From Thermodesulfatator indicus DSM 15286 (GTDB lineage: Bacteria > Desulfobacterota > Thermodesulfobacteria > Thermodesulfobacteriales > Thermodesulfatatoraceae), in assembly GCF_000217795.1 (NCBI RefSeq), contig NC_015681.1, positions 1,603,244 to 1,667,243 on the forward strand: a stretch of 64,000 nucleotides of DNA, in the 5' to 3' direction. The position numbers were made by a program, and so were the translations under genes. Below are positions 8,763-16,845 of this stretch, piece by piece. The stretch's first letter is position 1, and each line of letters opens with the position of its first letter. A model generated the notes under the pieces. It had not been told where the DNA came from, did not search any database, and saw only the letters and a program-made list of their open reading frames with translations.

Positions 8763-9493
8763 TTGGGGTTTGGGCTTCGGCTACAGCTGGCCTTTTATCC
8801 GGACAGAAAGTAAGGGCCCAAACATATAAGCCTGGCCCAAATTCTTTGGTGGCCGGTCGGTGGGCAATGGTTATTGATACCCGGATATGTACCGAACACC
8901 CTGAGTGTAGGGATTGTATAGAGGCGTGCCATAGTTGGCATAATGTGCCCAAGTTTCCTGATAAAAAACATGAAATAAAATGGATTTGGGATACGCACTT
9001 CCATAATGCGTTCCCGTACCAGTATAATGAATATGATGCGGACTATATAAAAGAAAAACGTATTATAGTTTTGTGTAACCATTGTGAAAGTCCTCCGTGT
9101 GTTAGGGTGTGTCCTACACAGGCTACTTTTAAACGAGAGGATGGCATTGTAATGATGGATATGCACCGTTGTATTGGCTGTCGTTTTTGTATGGGAGCAT
9201 GTCCTTTTGGAGCTCGTAATTTTAATTGGTTTGATCCTCGTCCTTATATTAACAAACCTAATTACGCCTATCCTACTAGGATGCGAGGCGTAGTAGAAAA
9301 ATGTATTTTTTGTTTTGATCAGTTACATGAAGGGAAGTTGCCAATATGTGTCAGAGCATGTAAGTATGGTGCTATAACCTTTGGAGATTTAGCTGATCCT
9401 AATTCTAAGGTTAATGAATTGCTCAGGAAGCATCATACAATACGTAGAAAAGTCAATTTAGGTACTGGTCCTTGTGTATTTTATATCATTTAA
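8696..9493 (+). CDS. dsrO: DsrO, Tat-exported ferredoxin-like iron-sulfur subunit
   Basis: The product (265 residues) begins MGDKKRKIKRRGFLKAAGF, a twin-arginine signal (RRGFLK) with a hydrophobic stretch, so it is exported folded to the periplasm. Cysteine clusters follow in NrfC/DmsB-like order: CTEHPECRDCIEAC, CNHCESPPCVRVCP, CIGCRFCMGACP and CIFCFDQLHEGKLPICVRAC, enough for about four [4Fe-4S] clusters. I chose the ATG at 8696 because GGAGGAG at 8681-8687 precedes it and because it puts the twin-arginine motif at the right distance. It shares 67 bases with the end of dsrJ. It partners DsrP in the membrane module. Confidence 0.93.
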   Translation: MGDKKRKIKRRGFLKAAGFASLVGVWASATAGLLSGQKVRAQTYKPGPNSLVAGRWAMVIDTRICTEHPECRDCIEACHSWHNVPKFPDKKHEIKWIWDTHFHNAFPYQYNEYDADYIKEKRIIVLCNHCESPPCVRVCPTQATFKREDGIVMMDMHRCIGCRFCMGACPFGARNFNWFDPRPYINKPNYAYPTRMRGVVEKCIFCFDQLHEGKLPICVRACKYGAITFGDLADPNSKVNELLRKHHTIRRKVNLGTGPCVFYII

Positions 9494-9506
9494 GTGAGGT
9501 GGACCT

Positions 9507-10667
9507 ATGTTTGAGAAGGCTTTAGTTGGAAGTAAAAAGTATTATGCTTTAGTATTTTTCTTAGCGTTTTTGTTTCTTATTGGACTTGCTTGTTTTATAT
9601 ATCAGATGCAAGTTGGTTTAGGTATTACTGGGATGAGTCGCGATGTTTCCTGGGGTCTCTATGTTTGTCAGTTTACTTACCTAGTGGGGATTGCAGCCTC
9701 GGGGGTTATGGTGGTCTTGCCTTATTATTTACATAACTATAAGGAATACGCTCGGTTAGTTATATTTGGTGAGTTCATGGCTATAGCCGCGGTTTTGATG
9801 TGTATTCTTTTTATTCTTGTTGATATTGGTCAAACTCATCGTGTTATGAACGTGGCTTTACATCCTACTCCTAATTCTGTCATGTTTTATGACATGATAG
9901 TTTTATGCGGTTATTTGATGCTTAATATTATTTGCGGATGGACCGCTCTTTCTGCCATGTATAAAGGTACTAAATATCCCAAGTGGGTTAAGCCTTTTAT
10001 TTATCTTTCTATTCCCTGGGCCTTTAGTATTCATACTGTTACGGCCTTTTTGTATGCTGGTATGCCTGATCGTCATCTTTGGCTTACCGCTGTAATGGCT
10101 CCTCGATTTCTTGCGTCAGCTTTTTGCTCTGGGCCGGCACTTCTTTTAATTTTACTTTATATTGTTAAAGCGTTTACGCGATTTGATCCAGGAGAAAAAG
10201 CTATAAAGGCGTTAGCTAAAACTATTACTTATGCTTTGATTGCTAATTTGTTTTTGTTTGGTTGTGAGCTTTTTACGGCCTTGTATAGTAATATTCCCAC
10301 CCACAAGCATCCATTACAGTATCTTTTCTTTGGCTTAGAAGGGCATTATAAATTAGTGCCTTGGATGTGGACTGCATATATTTCTATGGCAGTGGCCGCT
10401 ATACTATTAGTCATTCCTAAAGTTCGTAATAATTTACAAATTCTTCCTTTCCTTTGTGCACTAGTTGTTTTGGGAACCTGGATTGATAAGGGAATGGGAT
10501 TGGTTATAGGTGGTTTTATTCCTAATCCTCTAGAAGAAATTACCGAATATACCCCCACATTACCAGAAGTTATGATTGCTATAGGCATTTGGGCGTTTGG
10601 TTTTCTGGTCATTACTATCCTTTATAAAATGGTTATTTCTGTAATGGAAAGTAGAAGATTAATTTAA
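9507..10667 (+). CDS. dsrP: DsrP, NrfD-family membrane quinone-interacting subunit
   Basis: The 386-residue protein has about ten hydrophobic helices across its whole length and belongs to the NrfD/PsrC family. Family-like segments include DVSWGLYVCQFTYLVGIAASGV near residue 45 and the conserved WTAYISMA region late in the chain. It is the quinone-reactive partner of DsrO, giving DsrMKJOP a second membrane module. A strong intrinsic terminator follows 18 bases after the stop, which closes the dsrMKJOP transcript. Confidence 0.93.
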   Translation: MFEKALVGSKKYYALVFFLAFLFLIGLACFIYQMQVGLGITGMSRDVSWGLYVCQFTYLVGIAASGVMVVLPYYLHNYKEYARLVIFGEFMAIAAVLMCILFILVDIGQTHRVMNVALHPTPNSVMFYDMIVLCGYLMLNIICGWTALSAMYKGTKYPKWVKPFIYLSIPWAFSIHTVTAFLYAGMPDRHLWLTAVMAPRFLASAFCSGPALLLILLYIVKAFTRFDPGEKAIKALAKTITYALIANLFLFGCELFTALYSNIPTHKHPLQYLFFGLEGHYKLVPWMWTAYISMAVAAILLVIPKVRNNLQILPFLCALVVLGTWIDKGMGLVIGGFIPNPLEEITEYTPTLPEVMIAIGIWAFGFLVITILYKMVISVMESRRLI

Positions 10668-10685
10668 TTCTTACTGAGGACCAAT

Positions 10686-10716
10686 AAAGCCGGGCCCATG
10701 CCCGGCTTTATATTTT
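10686..10716 (+). terminator. Intrinsic terminator after dsrP
   Basis: AAAGCCGGGC (10686-10695) pairs perfectly with GCCCGGCTTT (10100-10109 + 600, that is 10700-10709) around a CCAT loop, followed by ATATTTTT. This is a ten-base-pair, GC-rich stem with a T-rich tail, between dsrP and dsrN. Confidence 0.9.
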
Positions 10717-10735
10717 TAACGAGGATTTATTGCGT

Positions 10736-12196
10736 ATGTCTTCTTTAATAAACTTTCCTCGTCTCTTGATTTCTGCACAAAAAGGAGGGGCAGGGAAGAC
10801 TTTAGTTTCTTTAGGTCTGGTTTCGGCTTTATCGTCTATTGGAAGTAATGTTATTCCCTTTAAAAAAGGCCCTGATTATATCGATGCTGGTTGGCTTGCC
10901 TTTGCTGCTAAGCGGCCTTGCTATAATCTCGACCCTTTTTTAATGTCTTCAGAAATCATTCTTTCTTCTTTTTTGTCTCATGCTGCCTCTGATGCTATTG
11001 CTATTATTGAAGGTAACCGTGGTCTTCTTGATGGAGTTGATGTTCAGGGAAGTTGTAGCAGTGCACAATTAGCCAGGATCCTCAAGACACCTGTTATTCT
11101 CGTCTTAGATTGTACTAAAGTTACGAGAACTTTGGCAGCTTTTGTTAAAGGTTGTCAGGTTCTTGAACCTGATTTGATTTTTGGTGGTGTTATTTTAAAT
11201 CAAATTGTTCGCCTTAGGCATGCTGATATTATTACTCGCTCTATAGAAACTTATACTGACCTTAATGTTTTAGGAGTGCTTCCTAGACTCAAGAACTTTT
11301 CCTTTCCTATGAGACATTTGGGATTACTTCCTTGGCAGGAACATGGAGAAGGCGAAGTTATTATTAAAATTTTAACAGAAAAGATTAAAGAAAATGTGGA
11401 CTTAGATAAAGTTTTAGAAGTAGCTCAAAATGCTCCCTCTTTTTCTTCAAGTGTGCCAATATTTTGGCCAAATAGAGAAAAAGATGTAAAAATTGGTGTT
11501 TTTCGAGATGAAGCCTTTCAATTTTATTATCCTGAAAATTTAGAAGCTTTAACTGCTCTTGGGGCAGAGCTTATTTTCTTAGATGCTTTAAGAGATTCAT
11601 CTCTTCCTAGTCTTGATGCTCTTTACATTGGTGGAGGGTTCCCTGAAACTCAGGCCGAATATTTAGAGGCCAATTCCTCTTTGAGAAAAGACATTAAAGA
11701 AGCTGCCCTAGCTGGCCTTCCAATTTATGCTGAGTGCGGTGGCTTAATGTATCTTGGACGTCGTATTTTATGGCAAAATAAAGCTTTTGATATGGTAGGA
11801 GCCTTACCCATTGATTTCGAGGTGGGAGAAAAGCCTCAAGGACACGGATACGTAAAGGCTAAAATTGTGGCTGAAAACCCCTTCTATCCTTTAAATATGG
11901 AATTATCGGGACATGAATTTCATTATTCAAAACCTATAAACTGGCAAAAGGGTGATTTTTCTTTAGTGATGAAACTTTCCAAAGGCCATGGTTTTTACCA
12001 AGGCTATGATGGAGTGGTGTATAAAAATATTTTTGGAGCCTATACCCATGTCCATGTTTTAGGTATACCGGTTTGGGCCGTAGGTTTAATAGAAGCGGCC
12101 AAAAAATGGAAAGAAGGTTTAACTTTTGATTTTAGAAATATTTGTCAGGATCAAACTTTGGTGTTAAATGGAATTAACAATTTTATTAAATCTTAA
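10736..12196 (+). CDS. dsrN: Cobyrinate a,c-diamide synthase family amidotransferase, DsrN-type
   Basis: This CbiA/CobB-family enzyme uses ATP and glutamine to amidate acetate side chains. Seen in the 486-residue product: the P-loop-like ISAQKGGAGKTLVSLGL, KKGPDYIDAGWL, the IIEGNRGLLDG segment, and a C-terminal class I glutaminase half with YIGGGFPE and the catalytic Cys in YAECGGLMYLG, then GHEFHYS. No cobalamin genes are nearby. Because it sits between dsrMKJOP and a ferredoxin, DsrN (siroheme amidation for dissimilatory sulfite reductase) is the better reading than cobalamin synthesis; this is inference from context. A TTG at 10730 is an alternative start, but the GAGGA at 10721 is close to it. 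Confidence 0.85.
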   Translation: MSSLINFPRLLISAQKGGAGKTLVSLGLVSALSSIGSNVIPFKKGPDYIDAGWLAFAAKRPCYNLDPFLMSSEIILSSFLSHAASDAIAIIEGNRGLLDGVDVQGSCSSAQLARILKTPVILVLDCTKVTRTLAAFVKGCQVLEPDLIFGGVILNQIVRLRHADIITRSIETYTDLNVLGVLPRLKNFSFPMRHLGLLPWQEHGEGEVIIKILTEKIKENVDLDKVLEVAQNAPSFSSSVPIFWPNREKDVKIGVFRDEAFQFYYPENLEALTALGAELIFLDALRDSSLPSLDALYIGGGFPETQAEYLEANSSLRKDIKEAALAGLPIYAECGGLMYLGRRILWQNKAFDMVGALPIDFEVGEKPQGHGYVKAKIVAENPFYPLNMELSGHEFHYSKPINWQKGDFSLVMKLSKGHGFYQGYDGVVYKNIFGAYTHVHVLGIPVWAVGLIEAAKKWKEGLTFDFRNICQDQTLVLNGINNFIKS

Positions 12197-12211
12197 AATA
12201 AGGAGGCGCGT

Positions 12212-12400
12212 ATGTTTGAAATTACCATCGATTACGACAAGTGTGCTGCAGACGGCGAATGCATTGATTCCTGCCCTGCTCAGGTCTTTGATGAAGGCGA
12301 AGATGGAAAGCCTGTGATTGCTCGCCCTGAAGATTGTCTTGGCTGTGAGACCTGTGTAGAAGTTTGCCCTGAGGGTGCTATCACTGTTACTGAAATGTAG
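12212..12400 (+). CDS. Small 2[4Fe-4S]-type ferredoxin with Asp in cluster I
   Basis: The 62-residue soluble ferredoxin carries two iron-sulfur motifs. Cluster II is canonical: C42, C45, C48 with C52-Pro. In cluster I the pattern is C11-x2-D14-x2-C17-x3-C21-Pro, so Asp14 replaces the second cysteine. The same C11/D14/C17 arrangement is known in Pyrococcus furiosus ferredoxin and Desulfovibrio africanus ferredoxin III, where cluster I interconverts between [3Fe-4S] and [4Fe-4S]. AGGAGG lies just before the ATG and the gene follows dsrN by 15 bases. It probably carries electrons for sulfite reduction or siroheme chemistry; the partner is not shown by the sequence. Confidence 0.93.
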   Translation: MFEITIDYDKCAADGECIDSCPAQVFDEGEDGKPVIARPEDCLGCETCVEVCPEGAITVTEM

Positions 12401-12403
12401 CTT

Positions 12404-12991
12404 TTAGAAGGGGGCTTGGCCCCCCTTCTTTAATTCTTCCTGAATTTTTTTAAATTCCTTTTCAAACTCTTCAAATTTTTCATATTTAATAAACTCTTCC
12501 AATAGCCTTATCTTTATTTGCCAATTGGGATCCTTTTTAATTTCGGAATGTAAAGTTAGAAATTTTTTCAATTTTTCTTGGGCTTTTATTTTTTGCCTTT
12601 TTCTTTCTTTGATAGCTTTTTCTTCGGCCTTTTTAGCCCATTCCAGAGATTTTTCTAAATAGAATTGAGTATAACGATAATTTTTTTCTTCAAGAGCTTT
12701 TTGGGCTTTCTGAAAGTAGTCCTGAGCCTTTTGCCACGGCTTGGGAGCAAATTTAGGAGCTCCCTCCCAAAAGGCCTTTTCAAGAGCTTTTTGGGTTTTT
12801 TCTAAAAGCTCGTTAGGGACTTTTTCCTTTTTTAAAACTTTATTAAGATAAGGTATCTGTTTTAACAGATTTTCTACTTTTTCTGGTAGGGTGAATCCTG
12901 TGGAAAAAAATAAGGTACCCAAAAGTAAAATATAAAGAAGGGCCTTTGAAGTTTGCCGAAAATTTACTATATGAAAGAAAAACATTCTCAT
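12404..12991 (-). CDS. Predicted exported helical protein, DUF4398-like
   Basis: This 195-residue protein has a hydrophobic segment at residues 17-33 (ALLYILLLGTLFFSTGF) that could be a signal peptide. Then comes a Lys/Glu-rich, entirely helical body. The centre, with KALEKAFWEGAPKFAPKPW followed by DYFQKAQKALEEKNY and FYLEKSLEWAKKAEEKA, resembles DUF4398 periplasmic helical-hairpin proteins. No catalytic residues are visible. Its last eleven codons run through the terminator hairpin of the facing ferredoxin gene. It is divergent from the M23 peptidase gene with about 30 bases between them. Confidence 0.6.
   Translation of the reverse strand: MRMFFFHIVNFRQTSKALLYILLLGTLFFSTGFTLPEKVENLLKQIPYLNKVLKKEKVPNELLEKTQKALEKAFWEGAPKFAPKPWQKAQDYFQKAQKALEEKNYRYTQFYLEKSLEWAKKAEEKAIKERKRQKIKAQEKLKKFLTLHSEIKKDPNWQIKIRLLEEFIKYEKFEEFEKEFKKIQEELKKGGQAPF
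12407..12436 (+). terminator. Intrinsic terminator after ferredoxin
   Basis: GAAGGGGG (12407-12414) pairs with CCCCCTTC (12421-12428), loop CTTGGC, followed by a T-rich tail. The same bases encode the C-terminus of the opposing gene, so the hairpin has a second, coding role. Confidence 0.85.
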
Positions 12992-13020
12992 GAAAGAATT
13001 ATAAAAATAAGGTGGGAAAA

Positions 13021-14373
13021 GTGAAGAAGATTTTATCCATTTTTTTATTGTTACTGCTTGTAGCCATTGTGGGTGTATTGTCTTTTTTGTTTTTCTTTAA
13101 ATTTGAAGGTAATCCTCCTGTAGTTGAAAAGCTTTCCCTGCCTAAAGCCTTAGGTAAAGAGGCTAGATTAGAATTAAAAGTAGCTGATAATCGTTCTGGT
13201 ATTCGAGAAATATCTATCTTTTTGGAACAAAATAAAAAGATTGAAAAGGTCTTTGAAAAAAAATATGAAGTAGATCCTATATGGGGCTCTTCAGTAAAAG
13301 AAGCCGATTTTGAGGTAACTTTTTCGCCTTTTAAATTGGGTTTTAAAGATGGCCAGGCTACTTTAATAATCAAGGTGGTAGATGCTTCTTGGCGCAATAA
13401 GTTAAAGGGAAACTGGATTGCCTATCAAAAGAAAGTTTTGCTTGATCTTACTTCGCCCCACATTGTGGTTAAATCCCCTATGCATTATTTTGTTCCAGGC
13501 GGCAGTAACTTGGTGGTCTATTCTATTTCAGAGCCAGTAGTTCGCCAGGGTATAATGGTAGATAATTTATTTTTTAAAGGTTATCCCGATCCTAAAAAAA
13601 CTAATCTTTATTATTGTCTAGTGGCCATACCTCTTAACAAAAAACGTGTACATCGTATGTATATAGAGGCTCAAGATGAAGCCGGGAATAAAGCTACTTT
13701 CCCCGTGGCCTTTTATTTAAAGTCTAAAAAATATCGTCGAGATGTAATCAATATTTCAGATCGATTTCTTGAACGAAAGATACCCGAATTTTGGGATCGG
13801 TATCCTCAAATTCCCAGAGATGACATGTTAAAAGCTTTTATTTATATCAATACAGAACTTCGTAAAGAAAACAATAAGAAAATATCAGAAATTGCCAAAA
13901 TTTCACAAATAAAAGAATTCTATGGCTATAAATTCTTTTTACAACTACCTAAATCAGCAACTAGGGCTTTATTTGGGGATTATCGTACCTATTACTACAA
14001 AGGCAAAAAAATAGGCAATGCTTATCATATGGGAATTGATCTTGCTTCAGTAGCAGGAGCTCCTGTTCCAGCTGCTGCTTCTGGAAAAGTTGTTTTCGCT
14101 GATTATTTAGGCATCTACGGAAATACCATTATTATAGACCATGGTTATGGTCTGTTTAGCCTTTATGCGCATCTTTCAGGTTTTACGGTGGCCAAGGGAG
14201 ATATGGTTAAAAGAGGGCAGTTAATAGGTTATACAGATACAACAGGACTAGCGGGAGGAGATCACCTTCACTTTTCGGTACTAGTCCAAGGCGTTTTTGT
14301 GGAACCGCTTGAGTGGTTTGATCCTAATTGGGTTAAAACCCGTATAGCCGAGAAATTGGAAAATAATCAGTAG
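13021..14373 (+). CDS. Membrane-anchored M23 (LytM) peptidoglycan endopeptidase
   Basis: The product has an N-terminal membrane anchor (KKILSIFLLLLLVAIVGVLSFLFFF), then Ig-like or beta-rich domains from about residues 30 to 230, with DNRSGIREISIF and AQDEAGNKATFPVAF. The C-terminal M23 domain (about 335-440) has the zinc ligands in YHMGIDLASVAGAP (HxxxD) and in GDHLHFSV (HxH), with GNTIIIDHGYGLFSLYAHLS between. It cleaves peptide cross-bridges in peptidoglycan, probably during growth or division. Start is either GTG at 13012 or GTG at 13021; I prefer 13021 because AAGGTGGG lies at the right distance upstream. Both genes at this locus are envelope proteins. Confidence 0.88.
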   Translation: MKKILSIFLLLLLVAIVGVLSFLFFFKFEGNPPVVEKLSLPKALGKEARLELKVADNRSGIREISIFLEQNKKIEKVFEKKYEVDPIWGSSVKEADFEVTFSPFKLGFKDGQATLIIKVVDASWRNKLKGNWIAYQKKVLLDLTSPHIVVKSPMHYFVPGGSNLVVYSISEPVVRQGIMVDNLFFKGYPDPKKTNLYYCLVAIPLNKKRVHRMYIEAQDEAGNKATFPVAFYLKSKKYRRDVINISDRFLERKIPEFWDRYPQIPRDDMLKAFIYINTELRKENNKKISEIAKISQIKEFYGYKFFLQLPKSATRALFGDYRTYYYKGKKIGNAYHMGIDLASVAGAPVPAAASGKVVFADYLGIYGNTIIIDHGYGLFSLYAHLSGFTVAKGDMVKRGQLIGYTDTTGLAGGDHLHFSVLVQGVFVEPLEWFDPNWVKTRIAEKLENNQ

Positions 14374-14523
14374 AGCCTTTGAATTTTAATAGAAATATGG
14401 CTTAGGCTCATTTATTTTGTCATTGTTAGCTAGCTCTTTTGGTTGGTGGCTCAAATCTTGAGACATGGGCCGGCGAGGTCTGGCGAAGTAGTCTCTTAAA
14501 TAAAAGATTTTGCAAAGGTCTCT

Positions 14524-15501
14524 TTAACGTAACAGGTAAGGTTTGGCTGGATAGGGTTTAATTTTTTCTGCCGTGAGCAGCTCTTTTAAGAGATTTAATT
14601 TCTTTTCAAGGTTTTTTTCTTTTTTGACTTGCCTAAAGTAATGAAGGCCAAATGGAAAGTTTTGTAAATACCAGAAAAGCCACAATTCAAAACGTTTTTC
14701 TTGAAGCTTTTTGGGTAGAAGCTTCTCTATCAAACTCCAATGTTTAGAGGGAGCATCGGTAGGAGAAGGCGGATTAATAATTTCTTTATTCTGGAAAAAT
14801 TTTTTGATATCACGGAAGATCCAGGGCCGCAAAAGAGCAGCCCTTCCAATCATTACACCCTGGCAACCAGTAGTTTCAAATAATTTTTGGGCATCTTCTG
14901 GAGAAAAAATATCTCCATTCCCTATTATCGGGATAGAAAGATTTTCTACCAAAAGCTTAATTTCTTCCCAACGAGCTGGTCTTTTGAAACCTTCCTCAGC
15001 AGTGCGAGGATGAAGAGTAATAAATTCAATGCCAGCGGCTACAATAGTTTGGGCAAAATGTAGGAGTTTATCTGGATTGTGTTCAAAACCACTTCTTATT
15101 TTGGCAGAAATTGGCTTTGTAGTAACTTCTTTTACGGCCGCAACTATTTCAGCGCATAAGCTCGGCTTTTTCATAAGAGAAACACCCCAGCCATAGCGTT
15201 GTATAGCTCCTCTAGCACAACCAAAATTTAAATCATATCCAGCAAAGAGGTTCAATTTTTCCAGATGTTTAACGGCTTTGCGAAATAAGGCCGGGTCTTT
15301 ACCTGCTAGCTGTGCTATTAAAGGTTTGTCTTTTTCAGCAGTTATTAAATAGGGATCTTTTTCCGGATTTTGATAAACAATAGCCCGAACATTTAGCATT
15401 TCTGTAAAAAAGAAATCGGGTTTACCATAAGAAGCTACTAATTCTCTAAAGGCGGCGTGGGTAAGGCCGGCCATAGGGGCGAGCAATAAAAGTTTTTTCA
15501 T
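14524..15501 (-). CDS. dus: tRNA-dihydrouridine synthase (Dus)
   Basis: Flavin enzyme reducing uridines in tRNA D-loops. The 325-residue protein has LLLAPMAGLTHAAFR at the N-terminus, QLAGKDPALFRKA, YDLNFGCARGAIQRYGWG (active-site Cys in the usual NxGCP position, here NFGCA), KIRSGFEHNP, FITLHPRTAEEGF, IIGNGDIFS and VMIGRAALLRPWIF for FMN binding. The Pro of the usual Cys-Pro is Ala, a small deviation. Which Dus subgroup it belongs to cannot be settled by eye. It lies 23 bases after the aldolase gene and could be the last gene of that minus-strand run. Confidence 0.9.
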   Translation of the reverse strand: MKKLLLLAPMAGLTHAAFRELVASYGKPDFFFTEMLNVRAIVYQNPEKDPYLITAEKDKPLIAQLAGKDPALFRKAVKHLEKLNLFAGYDLNFGCARGAIQRYGWGVSLMKKPSLCAEIVAAVKEVTTKPISAKIRSGFEHNPDKLLHFAQTIVAAGIEFITLHPRTAEEGFKRPARWEEIKLLVENLSIPIIGNGDIFSPEDAQKLFETTGCQGVMIGRAALLRPWIFRDIKKFFQNKEIINPPSPTDAPSKHWSLIEKLLPKKLQEKRFELWLFWYLQNFPFGLHYFRQVKKEKNLEKKLNLLKELLTAEKIKPYPAKPYLLR

Positions 15502-15524
15502 CGCTTTGTATAATTAGCAAGCTT

Positions 15525-16844
15525 TTACAAGGGCTTGTTAACTAATGTGGGTTTTACGTGTTGCGATACCACTTCTTTAGTGGCTGTTACTTTTAGTTTT
15601 TCGAACAAAAAAGTTAATTTTTCGGCTAAAGTGGCCATTATTTCTTTTTTGATTTTCGGGTCAAGATTCCACCACTCTTTTTTGAATGGTCCGAAGCCTC
15701 TTTTGCGTACTTTATAAATGAACTGGGCCTCGGTCATGCCTTCTTTCCATTCGTTTTTAAAGTTTTCTTTTAGGTAGGTGTAAATTTTCTGGCGGAATTC
15801 TTCTGGCAAAGCCGGGTGATCATAAATCAAATTTTGAAAACCAGTGGCTAAATGAATTTCACAGCACCTCACTTCAGGAAAGAGGTGAAACATTTCGTCT
15901 GGAAGAGTAGAAGCACCGTGCTGTACCGCCCCTGCCAAGCCAAATTCCTGACGAGCAATTTCGGAAAGTTTTTTTAAGGTGTCAAAGTCAACGGCCACTT
16001 TGGCCACTGAGCCGTCAGGCAATACCACTCCACCATGGGCTGTACCTGTTTGGACGCTTATCTTAGAGATCCCAGGTTTTCTTTTTAAATGGAATAAATA
16101 TTCTTCCATAAAAGCCCGCAGCTCTTCTGGAGTGCTATTTTTCCCGCCGATTTCGCCAATTTCACCACCTACAGTTACCGTAATGCCTTCGGGTTGGTGT
16201 TCCCTTATATAGTCGGTCATCTCTGCAGTTAGTAATGAATTATAGTGTTGCTGTTCGCGGAGAGTTGGTTTGTCAAGAACTACCAAAGTGGAGGCGTCAA
16301 TGTCTATTTGATAAAACTCGGCCTCAAGGGCTTCATCAATGAGTTTAATAATGTTTTGTTTTTCTTTTTCAGGGGCAGCAAAAAAGGCCTTGCGATTAAA
16401 TTGAAAATGATCTCCCTGGATAAAAACCGGCCCTGTGTAGCCTTCGCGAGCCGCTGCCGCTGTAACCACGCTGGCGTATTCCAACGGGCGTTGTTTGGTA
16501 TAACCCATTTCAGACCGGGCTATTTCAAAAATAACCGCTCCTACATTCTGGGCTATAGCTACCCTAAAAACAGTGCGGGCAAAGTCATAGGTGAGCCCGC
16601 GGATGTTTATAGCGGGTACGGTAAAACCCAAAAAATTTTGGGCCATGGCCTTATAAAGTTCAAAGATAGAAGCTGGTATGGCTCCAAGGGCCTTGGCTAT
16701 TTCTTTTACTAAAGTAAGTTGCCTTTCTTTGAGTTTTTTATCTTCAGTGAAGACGGCTTCATAAACCAAATTATCAAGGGCCTTTCTGGCGGCTTCTTCG
16801 TCAAGGATTTTTATGCCTTCTCTAGTAATTTCAAAACCTTTCAT
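15525..16844 (-). CDS. Class II fructose-bisphosphate aldolase family protein
   Basis: This 439-residue protein is a zinc-dependent class II aldolase-type TIM barrel. Visible are PVFIQGDHFQFN (zinc-binding His), QIDIDASTLVVLDKPTL, VTVGGEIGEIGGK, ISVQTGTAHGGVVLPDG (zinc His) and LAGAVQHGASTLPDEMF (zinc His), each in family order. It is about 100 residues longer than the usual enzyme, with an N-terminal helical extension of about 60 residues and a C-terminal one. It therefore belongs to a longer subgroup found in thermophiles; FBP is the likely substrate but a related ketose bisphosphate is possible. It begins two bases after the trmI stop. Confidence 0.82.
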   Translation of the reverse strand: MKGFEITREGIKILDEEAARKALDNLVYEAVFTEDKKLKERQLTLVKEIAKALGAIPASIFELYKAMAQNFLGFTVPAINIRGLTYDFARTVFRVAIAQNVGAVIFEIARSEMGYTKQRPLEYASVVTAAAAREGYTGPVFIQGDHFQFNRKAFFAAPEKEKQNIIKLIDEALEAEFYQIDIDASTLVVLDKPTLREQQHYNSLLTAEMTDYIREHQPEGITVTVGGEIGEIGGKNSTPEELRAFMEEYLFHLKRKPGISKISVQTGTAHGGVVLPDGSVAKVAVDFDTLKKLSEIARQEFGLAGAVQHGASTLPDEMFHLFPEVRCCEIHLATGFQNLIYDHPALPEEFRQKIYTYLKENFKNEWKEGMTEAQFIYKVRKRGFGPFKKEWWNLDPKIKKEIMATLAEKLTFLFEKLKVTATKEVVSQHVKPTLVNKPL

Positions 16845-16845
16845 T

